64,000 nt of DNA from contig NZ_JAGIOC010000001.1 in the NCBI RefSeq assembly GCF_017876515.1, positions 2,108,001 to 2,172,000 of the forward strand, written 5' to 3'. How positions within the stretch are numbered: position 1 is the first letter of the stretch; the number at the start of each line of letters is the position of its first letter. This document shows, piece by piece, positions 1-6,740 of this stretch. The DNA is from Brachybacterium fresconis. GTDB taxonomy: Bacteria > Actinomycetota > Actinomycetes > Actinomycetales > Dermabacteraceae. Under the pieces are notes generated by a model. It was not told the origin of the DNA. It did no database searches and was given only the letters and a program-made list of their open reading frames with translations. The translations under genes were made by a program, and so were the position numbers.

Positions 1-319
1 GGTGCTTACGCTTCTTGACGTAGCCGCTGAGGCCGGCCTCTCGCATCACGCGAGCGACCCGCTTGTGGTTGACCCGGTCCTCGGGCGCGGCCGCGTCGTT
101 GAGCTCTGCCGTGATCCGCGGGGCACCCTGTGCATCGTCCTTCGCGTGGATGATGCGGATCCGCTCCAGCAGCTCGCCATCGGAAGCGGCCCGCGCGGAC
201 CGAGCCGGGGCGCCTGTCTGCCAGGCGTAGTAGGAGGAACGCTCGATCTCGACGAGCTCGCACAGTCGCTTCACCGGGTAGGTGGTGGAGTGGTCGGCGA
301 CGAACTGGAAGCGACTCAC
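1..319 (-). CDS. IS3-family transposase OrfB, N-terminal part
   Basis: This is the DDE catalytic subunit of an IS3 transposase; about 106 codons lie in the window and the rest runs off base 1. The frame begins SRFQFVADHSTTYPVKRLCE and continues with ERSSYYAWQTG, then LERIRIIHAKDDAQGAPRI. This is the conserved OrfB N-terminal helical region that precedes the integrase core. The GTG at 317-319 overlaps the orfA stop codon (TGA at 316-318). IS3 elements usually make the active OrfAB fusion by -1 frameshifting near such an overlap, so independent initiation at this GTG is only one possibility. The DDE residues are outside the window. Confidence 0.8.
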   Translation of the reverse strand, partial: MSRFQFVADHSTTYPVKRLCELVEIERSSYYAWQTGAPARSARAASDGELLERIRIIHAKDDAQGAPRITAELNDAAAPEDRVNHKRVARVMREAGLSGYVKKRKH

Positions 320-678
320 CAGCGCGTCTCCCCGGCGAAATACTTCGCGGCCTTCTGGAGGATCTCCCGCTCCGTGGTGAGCTTCGTCGTCTCCGCTCTC
401 AGCTGGGCGTTCTCCGCCTCCAGCCGGGCCACGCGCTGCTCGAGCGGCTCACTAGGATCCGACGTGGAAGCTGTCGGCGCGGACCGCAACGGGCTGTCGG
501 TCAGCGTGCCGTCAGCCGCGGTCTTCTTTCCGGTCCCGTGGGTCTCCAGCCACTGCCGCAGCGTGCCCCGGACGATCCCGAGGTCCTCCGCGATACCGCG
601 GACCGTCGCTCCCGGTGTCGATTCGTACAGGTCAACCGCCTGCTGGCGAAACTCTTCGGAGTAGTGCTTCCTGGCCAT
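316..678 (-). CDS. IS3-family transposase OrfA (DNA-binding subunit)
   Basis: A 120-residue protein of the usual OrfA size. Residues 1-50 form a transposase_8-type helix-turn-helix (KHYSEEFRQQAVDLYEST, then RGIAEDLGIVRGTLRQW). Residues 75-110 form a leucine-zipper coiled coil (EPLEQRVARLEAENAQLRAE), which in IS3 OrfA mediates multimerisation with OrfB. It binds the IS ends and brings the OrfAB transposase to them. The ATG start at 678 is about 40 bases inside the presumed IS end, as is normal. The reading frame is intact, so the element could be active if its missing part is also intact. Confidence 0.88.
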   Translation of the reverse strand: MARKHYSEEFRQQAVDLYESTPGATVRGIAEDLGIVRGTLRQWLETHGTGKKTAADGTLTDSPLRSAPTASTSDPSEPLEQRVARLEAENAQLRAETTKLTTEREILQKAAKYFAGETRW

Positions 679-719
679 GGTTCATGATCTCGCTTCCCCA
701 GCAAATGCTGGAATCAGCG

Positions 720-738
720 TGTCCACGAACAAGGGTCA
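720..738 (-). repeat. Putative terminal inverted repeat of the IS3 element
   Basis: On the minus strand this reads TGACCCTTGTTCGTGGACA. It lies 42 bases outside the orfA start, where the left end of an IS3 element is expected. The partner repeat is outside the window, so the exact boundary is inferred. Confidence 0.4.
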
Positions 739-784
739 GGCCCCGAGTGAGGTCCGAGTGCCGTATCGCCCGGGGGACTACTCG

Positions 785-1645
785 TCAGGCGATGCGTTCC
801 CAGCCGGCGGGATAGACCGCGGGCGAGTGGACGTTTGCATCGATGAGCGATCGGTACACCGCGCCATCGAAGGTGACTTCGTCGCCGATGTTGTAGGCGT
901 CGTGCGCGCCTTGAGGCTGAACCCATTCCGGTGCGGTGGGGGCGAATTGGTCGGCCGCGGCAAAGTGCGTGGTGGTCTGGGTGGTGGTGGTGAAGGCCGC
1001 GTAGGCGGGGATGGTGAGGCCGACCAGCAGTGCGCTGGCGATCACGGCGGTGGCCCTGGCGCTCGCGGCCGGTGCGGTAGCCGTGCGCGACGTCGCAGTG
1101 CCCGGGCGCGACGGCACCGTGGGATCGTCGTCGGTGTCGTCGCTGCTCCCAGTTGGTATGCGGGCCAGGCCCAGCAGCGCGAGCAGGCCGAGCAGAGCCA
1201 GGGTAAGCGGGAAGAATCGACCGTGGGTGACCCAGACGGCGAGCTGGCCGACCCAGGGGATCCGTAGGGTGCCCACTCCGCGGACATGCTCGGTGGCGAC
1301 CGGAGTGGAGTCGACGTCGTCATTGGCGTCTCCTCGCAGGATGAGGTCACCGGTATCGGTCGCGTGGTCGTAGCGGTGCAGGAGTGTGCGACCGTCCTGA
1401 ACGGGGTCGTCGACCAAGAGCACGTGGCCGACGCGCAGCTGGTCGGTCGGGACCTGGCGGGTGACCACGACGTCTCCGGTCATGATGGCCGGCTCCATCG
1501 ACCCGGTCATCACCACATTCGGCTGCCATCCCAGCGCCAGGGGCAGAACGCTCCAGGCGAGGAGGCAGACCAGGGTGATCAGCACCGTGCGTGCGCACCC
1601 CGCCAGCAGGTTGCGAACCACGACACGCACCGAGGTTGCGTTCAC
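785..1645 (-). CDS. sipW: SipW-type signal peptidase I with C-terminal carbohydrate-binding-like module
   Basis: A membrane signal peptidase of the ER/SipW class, which cleaves signal peptides of exported matrix proteins. Residues 13-40 are a hydrophobic anchor. The catalytic Ser49 lies in TGSMEPAI, and His90 in LLHRYDHA replaces the lysine of ordinary bacterial LepB enzymes, as in the Ser/His ER-type group. LILRGDANDDVD is the conserved third box. A second transmembrane segment lies near residues 150-170, and another hydrophobic stretch follows (ASALLVGLTIPAYAAF). The last 45 residues (YNIGDEVTFDGAVYRSLIDA) resemble a chitin/cellulose-binding CBM5/12 domain, which is unusual for this enzyme. 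The GTG start has AAGGAG six bases upstream. The only protein directly upstream, 41 bp away, is its likely substrate. Confidence 0.85.
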   Translation of the reverse strand: MNATSVRVVVRNLLAGCARTVLITLVCLLAWSVLPLALGWQPNVVMTGSMEPAIMTGDVVVTRQVPTDQLRVGHVLLVDDPVQDGRTLLHRYDHATDTGDLILRGDANDDVDSTPVATEHVRGVGTLRIPWVGQLAVWVTHGRFFPLTLALLGLLALLGLARIPTGSSDDTDDDPTVPSRPGTATSRTATAPAASARATAVIASALLVGLTIPAYAAFTTTTQTTTHFAAADQFAPTAPEWVQPQGAHDAYNIGDEVTFDGAVYRSLIDANVHSPAVYPAGWERIA

Positions 1646-1686
1646 GGCGGGCTCCTTGCTGACGGGGGCGGACGAACGGGACGGGG

Positions 1687-2253
1687 TCAGTTCGAGGCGC
1701 TCTGGGCTTCCCAGATGAAGTCGACCCCCGCGGTGCCGCCCTGCGCGGAGTCCGGGGCCTCTGAGCTCAGGGTGTAGGTGAACTCGTAGGTGACCGACTC
1801 ATCGCTGCCACCGGTGGCGGAGCCCAGATCGATGCCGCTGGCGTAGTCCGTGTGCGAGGACGAGAAGTCAGCCAGTGTGCCGGTGTAGACCGTGGAGGGC
1901 TCGGCGCCCGTTTCGGTCACTTCCAGCTGGATGTACTGGGCCAGATCGTTCGTCGTGGCGCTCTGGCTGCCGTAGAGCTTCGTGTTGGCATCAAGGGTGC
2001 CGCTGTAGGTCGTGGTGATGTCGTTCGTGCCGGTGTCGCCCGGGGCGAGAGCACTCGCGCTGAACATCGCCGCCCCGGCGTCGTCGTCGGTGATCTCGAC
2101 CTTGCCGGCCTCCCAGTTGCTTCCGGGGTTGTCGGTGGTGTCGCTGAAGGCCGCGTAGGAGGCCTGCCAGATCAGCAGCGAGCTGAGCGCCAGACCGGCA
2201 GGGATGCTGCCCCACTTTGCGATCTGTGCCGTGCGAGAAGACGTCGAAGCCAT
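1687..2253 (-). CDS. TasA/camelysin-like secreted protein, SipW substrate
   Basis: A 188-residue exported protein. The N-terminus is MASTSSRTAQIAKWGSIPAG followed by a hydrophobic core and SYAAFSDTTDN, which matches the SipW-dependent signal peptide pattern (A-x-F after a short membrane segment). The mature part is a Ser/Thr/Gly-rich beta-sandwich with VEITDDDAG and TYEFTYTLSS, like CalY/TasA fibre proteins. It is probably a surface or biofilm-matrix fibre subunit. I chose the ATG at 2253 because GGATGGGG precedes it by 6 bases; an ATG at 2265 would add four residues. It is the first gene of a two-gene operon with the SipW peptidase. A minus-strand TTGACT near 2355-2360 is a possible -35 element. 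Confidence 0.8.
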   Translation of the reverse strand: MASTSSRTAQIAKWGSIPAGLALSSLLIWQASYAAFSDTTDNPGSNWEAGKVEITDDDAGAAMFSASALAPGDTGTNDITTTYSGTLDANTKLYGSQSATTNDLAQYIQLEVTETGAEPSTVYTGTLADFSSSHTDYASGIDLGSATGGSDESVTYEFTYTLSSEAPDSAQGGTAGVDFIWEAQSASN

Positions 2254-2370
2254 GAAAAACCCCATCCAAGAAGTACCTGTTGGGCTCGGACCGCTCCGAG
2301 CCGGGCCCGTGTGCGTCCGTGGCCCTGGATGAAGCATCAACCATACCCGCTCGACAGTCAAGCTACTTGG

Positions 2371-2386
2371 CTACAAACTTTGGTAG
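2371..2386. promoter_or_regulatory. Palindrome between camelysin operon and marR (possible MarR operator)
   Basis: CTACAAACTTTGGTAG is an imperfect 16-bp inverted repeat with CTAC/GTAG ends and AAA/TTT inside. It lies in the only A+T-rich stretch between the divergent camelysin-sipW operon and marR. The position, just upstream of the TTGACT that could serve the minus-strand operon, fits a repressor site. Assignment to the MarR protein is inference from proximity. Confidence 0.35.
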
Positions 2387-2469
2387 AAGTCTGGAGACGT
2401 CGGACACACCGTCAGGTAACTCCATGTGAGACGCCTGCGAGGCGCGCGGGATGGTGCACAGCCCGGTAG

Positions 2470-2475
2470 TACAGT
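2470..2475 (+). promoter_or_regulatory. -10 element of marR, leaderless mRNA
   Basis: TACAGT fits the TAnnnT consensus and stands 6 bases before the ATG at 2482, so the transcript would begin at or next to the start codon. No Shine-Dalgarno sequence is present. The -35 region is poor. Confidence 0.5.
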
Positions 2476-2481
2476 TCTCAC

Positions 2482-2928
2482 ATGCTTACCAATCAAGCGT
2501 CCGTCCCGGCAGGTCGGCATCGGCACTCGCAGGCGGTGGTCGCCTTGTGCCGGGTGGTCGAGGTGCAACGGCGCCGTGCGGCGGAGCAGCTCGGCATCAG
2601 CGAGACCGGCCTGGCCGCACTGGTGTTGATCTGCGCCGGTGACGGGATCAGTCCCAGCGATATCGCGACCGAACTCGACCTCACCTCGGGCAGCGTGTCT
2701 CCGATGCTCGATCAGCTCGCCGGCTCCGGCTACATCGAGCGGTCCCCCCATCCCCGCGATCGCCGTCGCCTGCTGATCAACGCCAAGCCCGGCGGCCACC
2801 ACGCCCTGGCGTGGGCCACCGAGCAGATGGATCAGTACTTGCGCGACGTCACGGCAGGTATGTCCGAGCAGGACCATGACGCCATCGCACGATTCCTCAG
2901 CGCCGCCACCGAAGCACTCGACGGCTGA
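2482..2928 (+). CDS. MarR-family transcriptional regulator
   Basis: A 148-residue winged-helix regulator. VQRRRAAEQLGISETGLAAL and PSDIATELDLTSGSVSPMLD are the helix-turn-helix, followed by the MarR wing ERSPHPRDRRRLLI (consensus DxRD/R). The C-terminal helices with MSEQDHDAIARFL supply the dimer interface. The mRNA is probably leaderless (-10 element at 2470-2475). It is divergent from the camelysin-sipW operon, so control of surface-fibre expression is the simplest guess. The ligand cannot be told from sequence. Confidence 0.85.
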   Translation: MLTNQASVPAGRHRHSQAVVALCRVVEVQRRRAAEQLGISETGLAALVLICAGDGISPSDIATELDLTSGSVSPMLDQLAGSGYIERSPHPRDRRRLLINAKPGGHHALAWATEQMDQYLRDVTAGMSEQDHDAIARFLSAATEALDG

Positions 2929-3026
2929 GCCTCCAAGAATGACACCGATCACTCTCGCGCCGGCGTCTCTGGCTTGATCGCACGTCCGTCCCGGTCAGGA
3001 TGGGCGGCGGGGTCGCGCCCGTCCCC

Positions 3027-3032
3027 TACCCT
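3027..3032 (+). promoter_or_regulatory. -10 element of the patatin gene, leaderless mRNA
   Basis: TACCCT sits exactly 6 bases before the ATG at 3039. This decides the start in favour of 3039 over the in-frame ATG at 3000, which would lie upstream of the promoter. The -35 region shows no clear match. Confidence 0.45.
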
Positions 3033-3038
3033 GACGCC

Positions 3039-4091
3039 ATGCCCACTGCGCAGCCCTCAACTCGCCCCGGTGCCCCCGGCACCCAGCGCATCGATCTGGT
3101 GCTCGAGGGCGGCGGGGTCAAGGGCATCGCCCTGGCCGGGGCCATCGAAGTGCTCGAGGAGCGGGGTTACCGCATCAATCGGATCGCTGGCTCCTCCGCC
3201 GGGGCGATCGCGGGGGCGCTGAGCACCGCCGGGATCTCCGGGGAGACGATGGTGAAGATCCTGCGGGCCACCGACTACGAGCGCTTCCAGGACGGGCCGT
3301 GGTACACCCGCTTCCTGCTCGGCAAGGCGCTGAGCATCCTGCTGCACAACGGCATCTACCGCGGGGACCACCTCACGCAGTGGTTGCAGGAGCAGCTGAC
3401 CACCTACGGCCGTCCCGGCGGCACCGGCACGTTCGCCGATCTGCTGTACCGCGACCCGGATCCGGAGCTGGATCTGCAGGACGGCACGCAGTACCGGCTC
3501 GTGCTGACGGCGTCCGACCTCTCCGCCGGTCGGCTGCGTTTCCTGCCGGAGGATGCCTACGACTTCGGCACTCCCCCGGCGCAGCTGAGAGTGCTCGATG
3601 CCGTGCGCGCCTCGGTCTCGATCCCCGTGTTCTTCCGTCCCGTGAGGTGGAGGACGAAGAAGGGCAGACCGGCGTGGCTGGTCGATGGCGGGCTGCTGTC
3701 GAACTTCCCGGTCTCGGTGTTCGACCGCCCCGAGGGGCAGGTGCCGCGCTGGCCCACCGTCGGCATCAAGCTCTCCGCACGGCCGGAGAAGAACCTCGGC
3801 GTGGTCAACAAGATCACCGGTCCGCTGTCCTTCGCGAAGGCGGTGGTGGACACGGTCACCGGGTTCTACGACCGGATGCACATCGAGTCCTCGCATTCCC
3901 GGGCGCGCACGATCTTCGTCGACACCGAGGCGGTGCGGCCGACGGAGTTCGACCTCTCCGACGAGGACCAGGAGATGCTCTACCGCAAGGGCCGCGAGGC
4001 TGCGGCCGAGTTCCTCGACGGCGATGGGGATCGCCCGGGGTGGGACTTCCCGCGGTACGTCAGGGAGTACCGTTCGGCGTCACAGACCTGA
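3039..4091 (+). CDS. Patatin-like phospholipase
   Basis: A 350-residue serine lipid acyl hydrolase of the patatin family. The oxyanion loop EGGGVKGIALAGAI is at residues 23-36. The nucleophile elbow GSSAG has Ser53, and the catalytic Asp is in VDGGLLSNFPV near residue 230. The Ser-Asp dyad is therefore complete. There is no signal peptide or transmembrane segment, so it should act in the cytoplasm or on the inner face of the membrane, hydrolysing phospholipid or glycolipid acyl esters. The start is set by the -10 element at 3027-3032. It stands alone between marR and a convergent gene. The physiological substrate is unknown. Confidence 0.88.
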   Translation: MPTAQPSTRPGAPGTQRIDLVLEGGGVKGIALAGAIEVLEERGYRINRIAGSSAGAIAGALSTAGISGETMVKILRATDYERFQDGPWYTRFLLGKALSILLHNGIYRGDHLTQWLQEQLTTYGRPGGTGTFADLLYRDPDPELDLQDGTQYRLVLTASDLSAGRLRFLPEDAYDFGTPPAQLRVLDAVRASVSIPVFFRPVRWRTKKGRPAWLVDGGLLSNFPVSVFDRPEGQVPRWPTVGIKLSARPEKNLGVVNKITGPLSFAKAVVDTVTGFYDRMHIESSHSRARTIFVDTEAVRPTEFDLSDEDQEMLYRKGREAAAEFLDGDGDRPGWDFPRYVREYRSASQT

Positions 4092-4115
4092 CCTGTCCGT
4101 CGGCGAGCCGATACG

Positions 4116-4133
4116 GCCCCCGCGGGCAGGGGC
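4116..4133. terminator. Weak G+C hairpin between convergent genes
   Basis: GCCCC and GGGGC (4116-4120 and 4129-4133) can pair around an 8-base loop in the 51-bp gap between the convergent patatin and phosphotransferase genes. There is no T-run, as is common in actinobacterial terminators. Confidence 0.3.
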
Positions 4134-4142
4134 GGAGTGAGC

Positions 4143-6602
4143 TCACCCCTCCTCGAGCTCGACCGTCCCGGTGGAGCCGTCGATCGTGACGATCTGTCCG
4201 GTGCGCAGGCGCTCGGTGGCGCCGCGCAGGCAGATCACCGCAGGGATGCCGTATTCGCGAGCGACCGTGGGGCCGTGCGCGACGGGCGTGCCCGTCGAGG
4301 TGACGAGCCCGGCGGCGGTGAGGAACAGCGGGGTCCAGCCCGGGTCGGTGGTCGCCGCGACCAGGATCTCGCCGGGCTCGATGGCGGCGGTGCGCGGATC
4401 GGTGACGACGCGGACCGGTCCGGTGGCTCGGCCGCTCGCGGCGGGCTTCCCCACCAGCTGATGGGCGTCCTCCTCGAGGGGCGTGGCATGGGGATCGGGC
4501 GTGTCGGCGGGGATGGTGCCGTCCGACAGCAGCAGCGCCGGAACCTGGGTGCGGCGGCTCTCGCGCCGATGCTCGGCGCGGCGCTCACGAGCGCGGTCGC
4601 GCAGATCGAGGCCGGTCTCGGCGGCCTCCTGCGCCTCCTCGAGCGTCACGAAGACGATGTCCGCAGCGTCCTCGAGACTGCCCTCCTCCTGCAGCTGCTC
4701 GCCGAGCCGCAGGAGCTGACGGCGGCAGTCCAGCAGCGGGATGACCCACAGGAACTTGGGCATCTCCCGCAGCCCGGCGAGCGATCGCCAGCGCCGCAGG
4801 GTGAGGCCGGCAGCGAGCGCCCGCAGCGGGCGGGTGCGGGCGGCGCGGCCGACGACCCGGTCGAGCGTGCGCTCGGCCTCCTCGCGACCGTGGGCGAATC
4901 GCGCGTCGGGGGCGGCCTGAGGTTCGGACAGGCGCAGATAGCCGGCGAGCGCGGCGAACACGGGCGCGGGGTCCTCGCTCCAGCGCGGTCGACCGAGGTC
5001 GATCTCCTGTGCGCTGCGGTAGCCGAATCGGCTCAGGAACTCGCCGAGCCCGATCTCGGGCAGCGCACCGTCCAGGTACTGGCCGGCGAGCCGGTCGGGC
5101 GGAGTGTCGCGGAAGAGGTCCCCGTGCTCGCGGGCGCGGAGGGTGATGTCCCACAGCTCCAGATCCATGATCGTGGTGATGTTGTGGGGCATGCTGCGCC
5201 CGATCGCGTCGATCTCCTCCGTGGTCGCCGTGTCGCCCAGCAGTCGCTCGGCGATGCCCCGGGCGGAGAGCCCAAGAATGAGGGGGATGATCAGCGGCAT
5301 CATCGCCCGCCCGATACCGGGGCCGAGCAGCGTGCGGATCGCGGGGATGCGCTCGGCGGCGGGGAGGCTCTCCGGCAACGGCGGCCGGTCGTACATCGAC
5401 TGCAGGACCTCGAAGGCGCGTCGTGTGGTCCGTGTCGGGGCCAGCACCGCGGTGACGGCGTCCAGCACGAGTCCGGGCAGCAGGGGTCCGAGCTCGCGCA
5501 CGAGCGCGCCGGCGTCCACGAGCTTCTCCTCGCGCGGGGCGAAGGCCGGGTTCTCCAGCAGCTTCTCCACATCGCGGCGGATGTCGGCGCCGTAGATGTC
5601 CATGGCGGCCGCCGTCCGCTCGCGCAGGCGGGGGTGGCGCAGCACCGCGGTGAGGTCCATGAACAGCCGCCCGCCGATGGGGGTCATCGAGTCCATGTAG
5701 GGCTTCATGCCGCGACGGCGGCCCCACCATCCGGCCACGTCGAGCAGAGCGGACATCCCCAGCGGTGTGAACGGGGCGAGGAACCCCTGCATGTGGCCCA
5801 CCTCCATGTAGGCGCGCAGGTCCTCGCCCTCGTGCGGGGGCAGGGGGAAGAGGGTGGTGATCGAGCGGGACTGCAGCAGCCACAGTCCTTCCTCGTCCAG
5901 GGCGAACTCGACGTCCTGCGGCGTTCCGGCGCCGGCCTCGAGGCGGCGGCCGGCCGCGCGCAGGGCCGTCAGGTCCTGCACGGTCAGCACGCCCTGTGCG
6001 TTCGGGGGTTCCGCGTCCGTCAGCACGTAGTGGTCGCCCTCGACGGAGCCGTCGACGATGCCGTCCCCCAGGCCCGAGGTGGCGTCGATGACGAATTCGC
6101 CGCGGGTACCGGTGATCGGGTTCGCGGTGAACATCACCCCGGCGGCGCGCGGCGCGATCATCCGCTGGACGACCACGGCCATCTGCGCCTCGCCCTCCCA
6201 TTCCAGGTCGTCGCGATAGGCGGTGGCGCGGTCGCTGTGCAGGGAGGCCCAGCATCGTTCGATCGCCTCGAGGAGGGCCTCCTCGCCCTCTACGTCGAGG
6301 AAGGTGTCCTGCAGGCCGGCGAAGCTGGCCTCGGGGAGGTCCTCCGCCGTGGCGCTGGAGCGCACCGCGACCGGTCCCTCGCCGAGCTCTCGGTAGGCCG
6401 CCAGCACCTCCTCGCGCGGGACGCCCCCGGTGCGAGGGGCGCGGGTGGTCACGCAGAAGCCGGGCGGGACGCGCTCCCCCGCGGCCATCATGCGGGCGAG
6501 TCCGAGGGCCTTCCCGCCGACGAGATCGAGCATCTGTGCGTCGATCCGGCCCAGCGGGATCACGGTTGCGGCGTTCCCGTCCCGCGGTGCGGTGCTGCTC
6601 AC
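4143..6602 (-). CDS. Rifampicin-phosphotransferase-like, PEP-synthase-family enzyme
   Basis: An 819-residue dikinase-type enzyme. The N-terminal ATP-grasp region has LVGGKALGLARM, AVRSSATAEDLPEASFAG and MFTANPITG. A long helical middle domain follows. The swivelling phosphohistidine domain lies at the C-terminus, with the catalytic His in GTPVAHGPTVAREYGIPAV. The xHG-containing His loop resembles the rifampicin phosphotransferase group (THGAVIAREYG in known RPH) more than PEP synthase (TCHAAIIARE). These enzymes use ATP to phosphorylate rifampicin or an unknown natural substrate. The GTG at 6602 is chosen because AGGAGG lies 9 bases upstream. It is convergent with the patatin gene and downstream of a surface-polysaccharide gene, with no evident operon. 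Drug resistance is not shown by sequence alone. Confidence 0.75.
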   Translation of the reverse strand: MSSTAPRDGNAATVIPLGRIDAQMLDLVGGKALGLARMMAAGERVPPGFCVTTRAPRTGGVPREEVLAAYRELGEGPVAVRSSATAEDLPEASFAGLQDTFLDVEGEEALLEAIERCWASLHSDRATAYRDDLEWEGEAQMAVVVQRMIAPRAAGVMFTANPITGTRGEFVIDATSGLGDGIVDGSVEGDHYVLTDAEPPNAQGVLTVQDLTALRAAGRRLEAGAGTPQDVEFALDEEGLWLLQSRSITTLFPLPPHEGEDLRAYMEVGHMQGFLAPFTPLGMSALLDVAGWWGRRRGMKPYMDSMTPIGGRLFMDLTAVLRHPRLRERTAAAMDIYGADIRRDVEKLLENPAFAPREEKLVDAGALVRELGPLLPGLVLDAVTAVLAPTRTTRRAFEVLQSMYDRPPLPESLPAAERIPAIRTLLGPGIGRAMMPLIIPLILGLSARGIAERLLGDTATTEEIDAIGRSMPHNITTIMDLELWDITLRAREHGDLFRDTPPDRLAGQYLDGALPEIGLGEFLSRFGYRSAQEIDLGRPRWSEDPAPVFAALAGYLRLSEPQAAPDARFAHGREEAERTLDRVVGRAARTRPLRALAAGLTLRRWRSLAGLREMPKFLWVIPLLDCRRQLLRLGEQLQEEGSLEDAADIVFVTLEEAQEAAETGLDLRDRARERRAEHRRESRRTQVPALLLSDGTIPADTPDPHATPLEEDAHQLVGKPAASGRATGPVRVVTDPRTAAIEPGEILVAATTDPGWTPLFLTAAGLVTSTGTPVAHGPTVAREYGIPAVICLRGATERLRTGQIVTIDGSTGTVELEEG

Positions 6603-6740
6603 GTCACTCTGCCTCCTGATCGCGTGCGCGGATCCTCCCATACCGTCGCGGGCGTGTCAGGAGCGACGCCAGGCCCGATCAGGATCGCCCCGCGTCACCT
6701 TCCGTGCAGCCCCGCGGACGGCCGATACGGCGGGCCCGCA

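Larger units (their letters stand above)
1..738 (-). mobile_element. IS3-family insertion sequence, partial (cut by window edge)
   Basis: Two overlapping transposase frames on the minus strand (orfA 316-678, orfB from 319 down) have the IS3 layout. The likely outer end is the TGACCCTTGTTCGTGGACA sequence read on the minus strand at 720-738, which has the TG start usual for IS3 ends. The other end lies beyond base 1, so the second inverted repeat and any target duplication cannot be checked. The element ends about 45 bp from the sipW stop codon and does not disrupt it. Confidence 0.75.
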
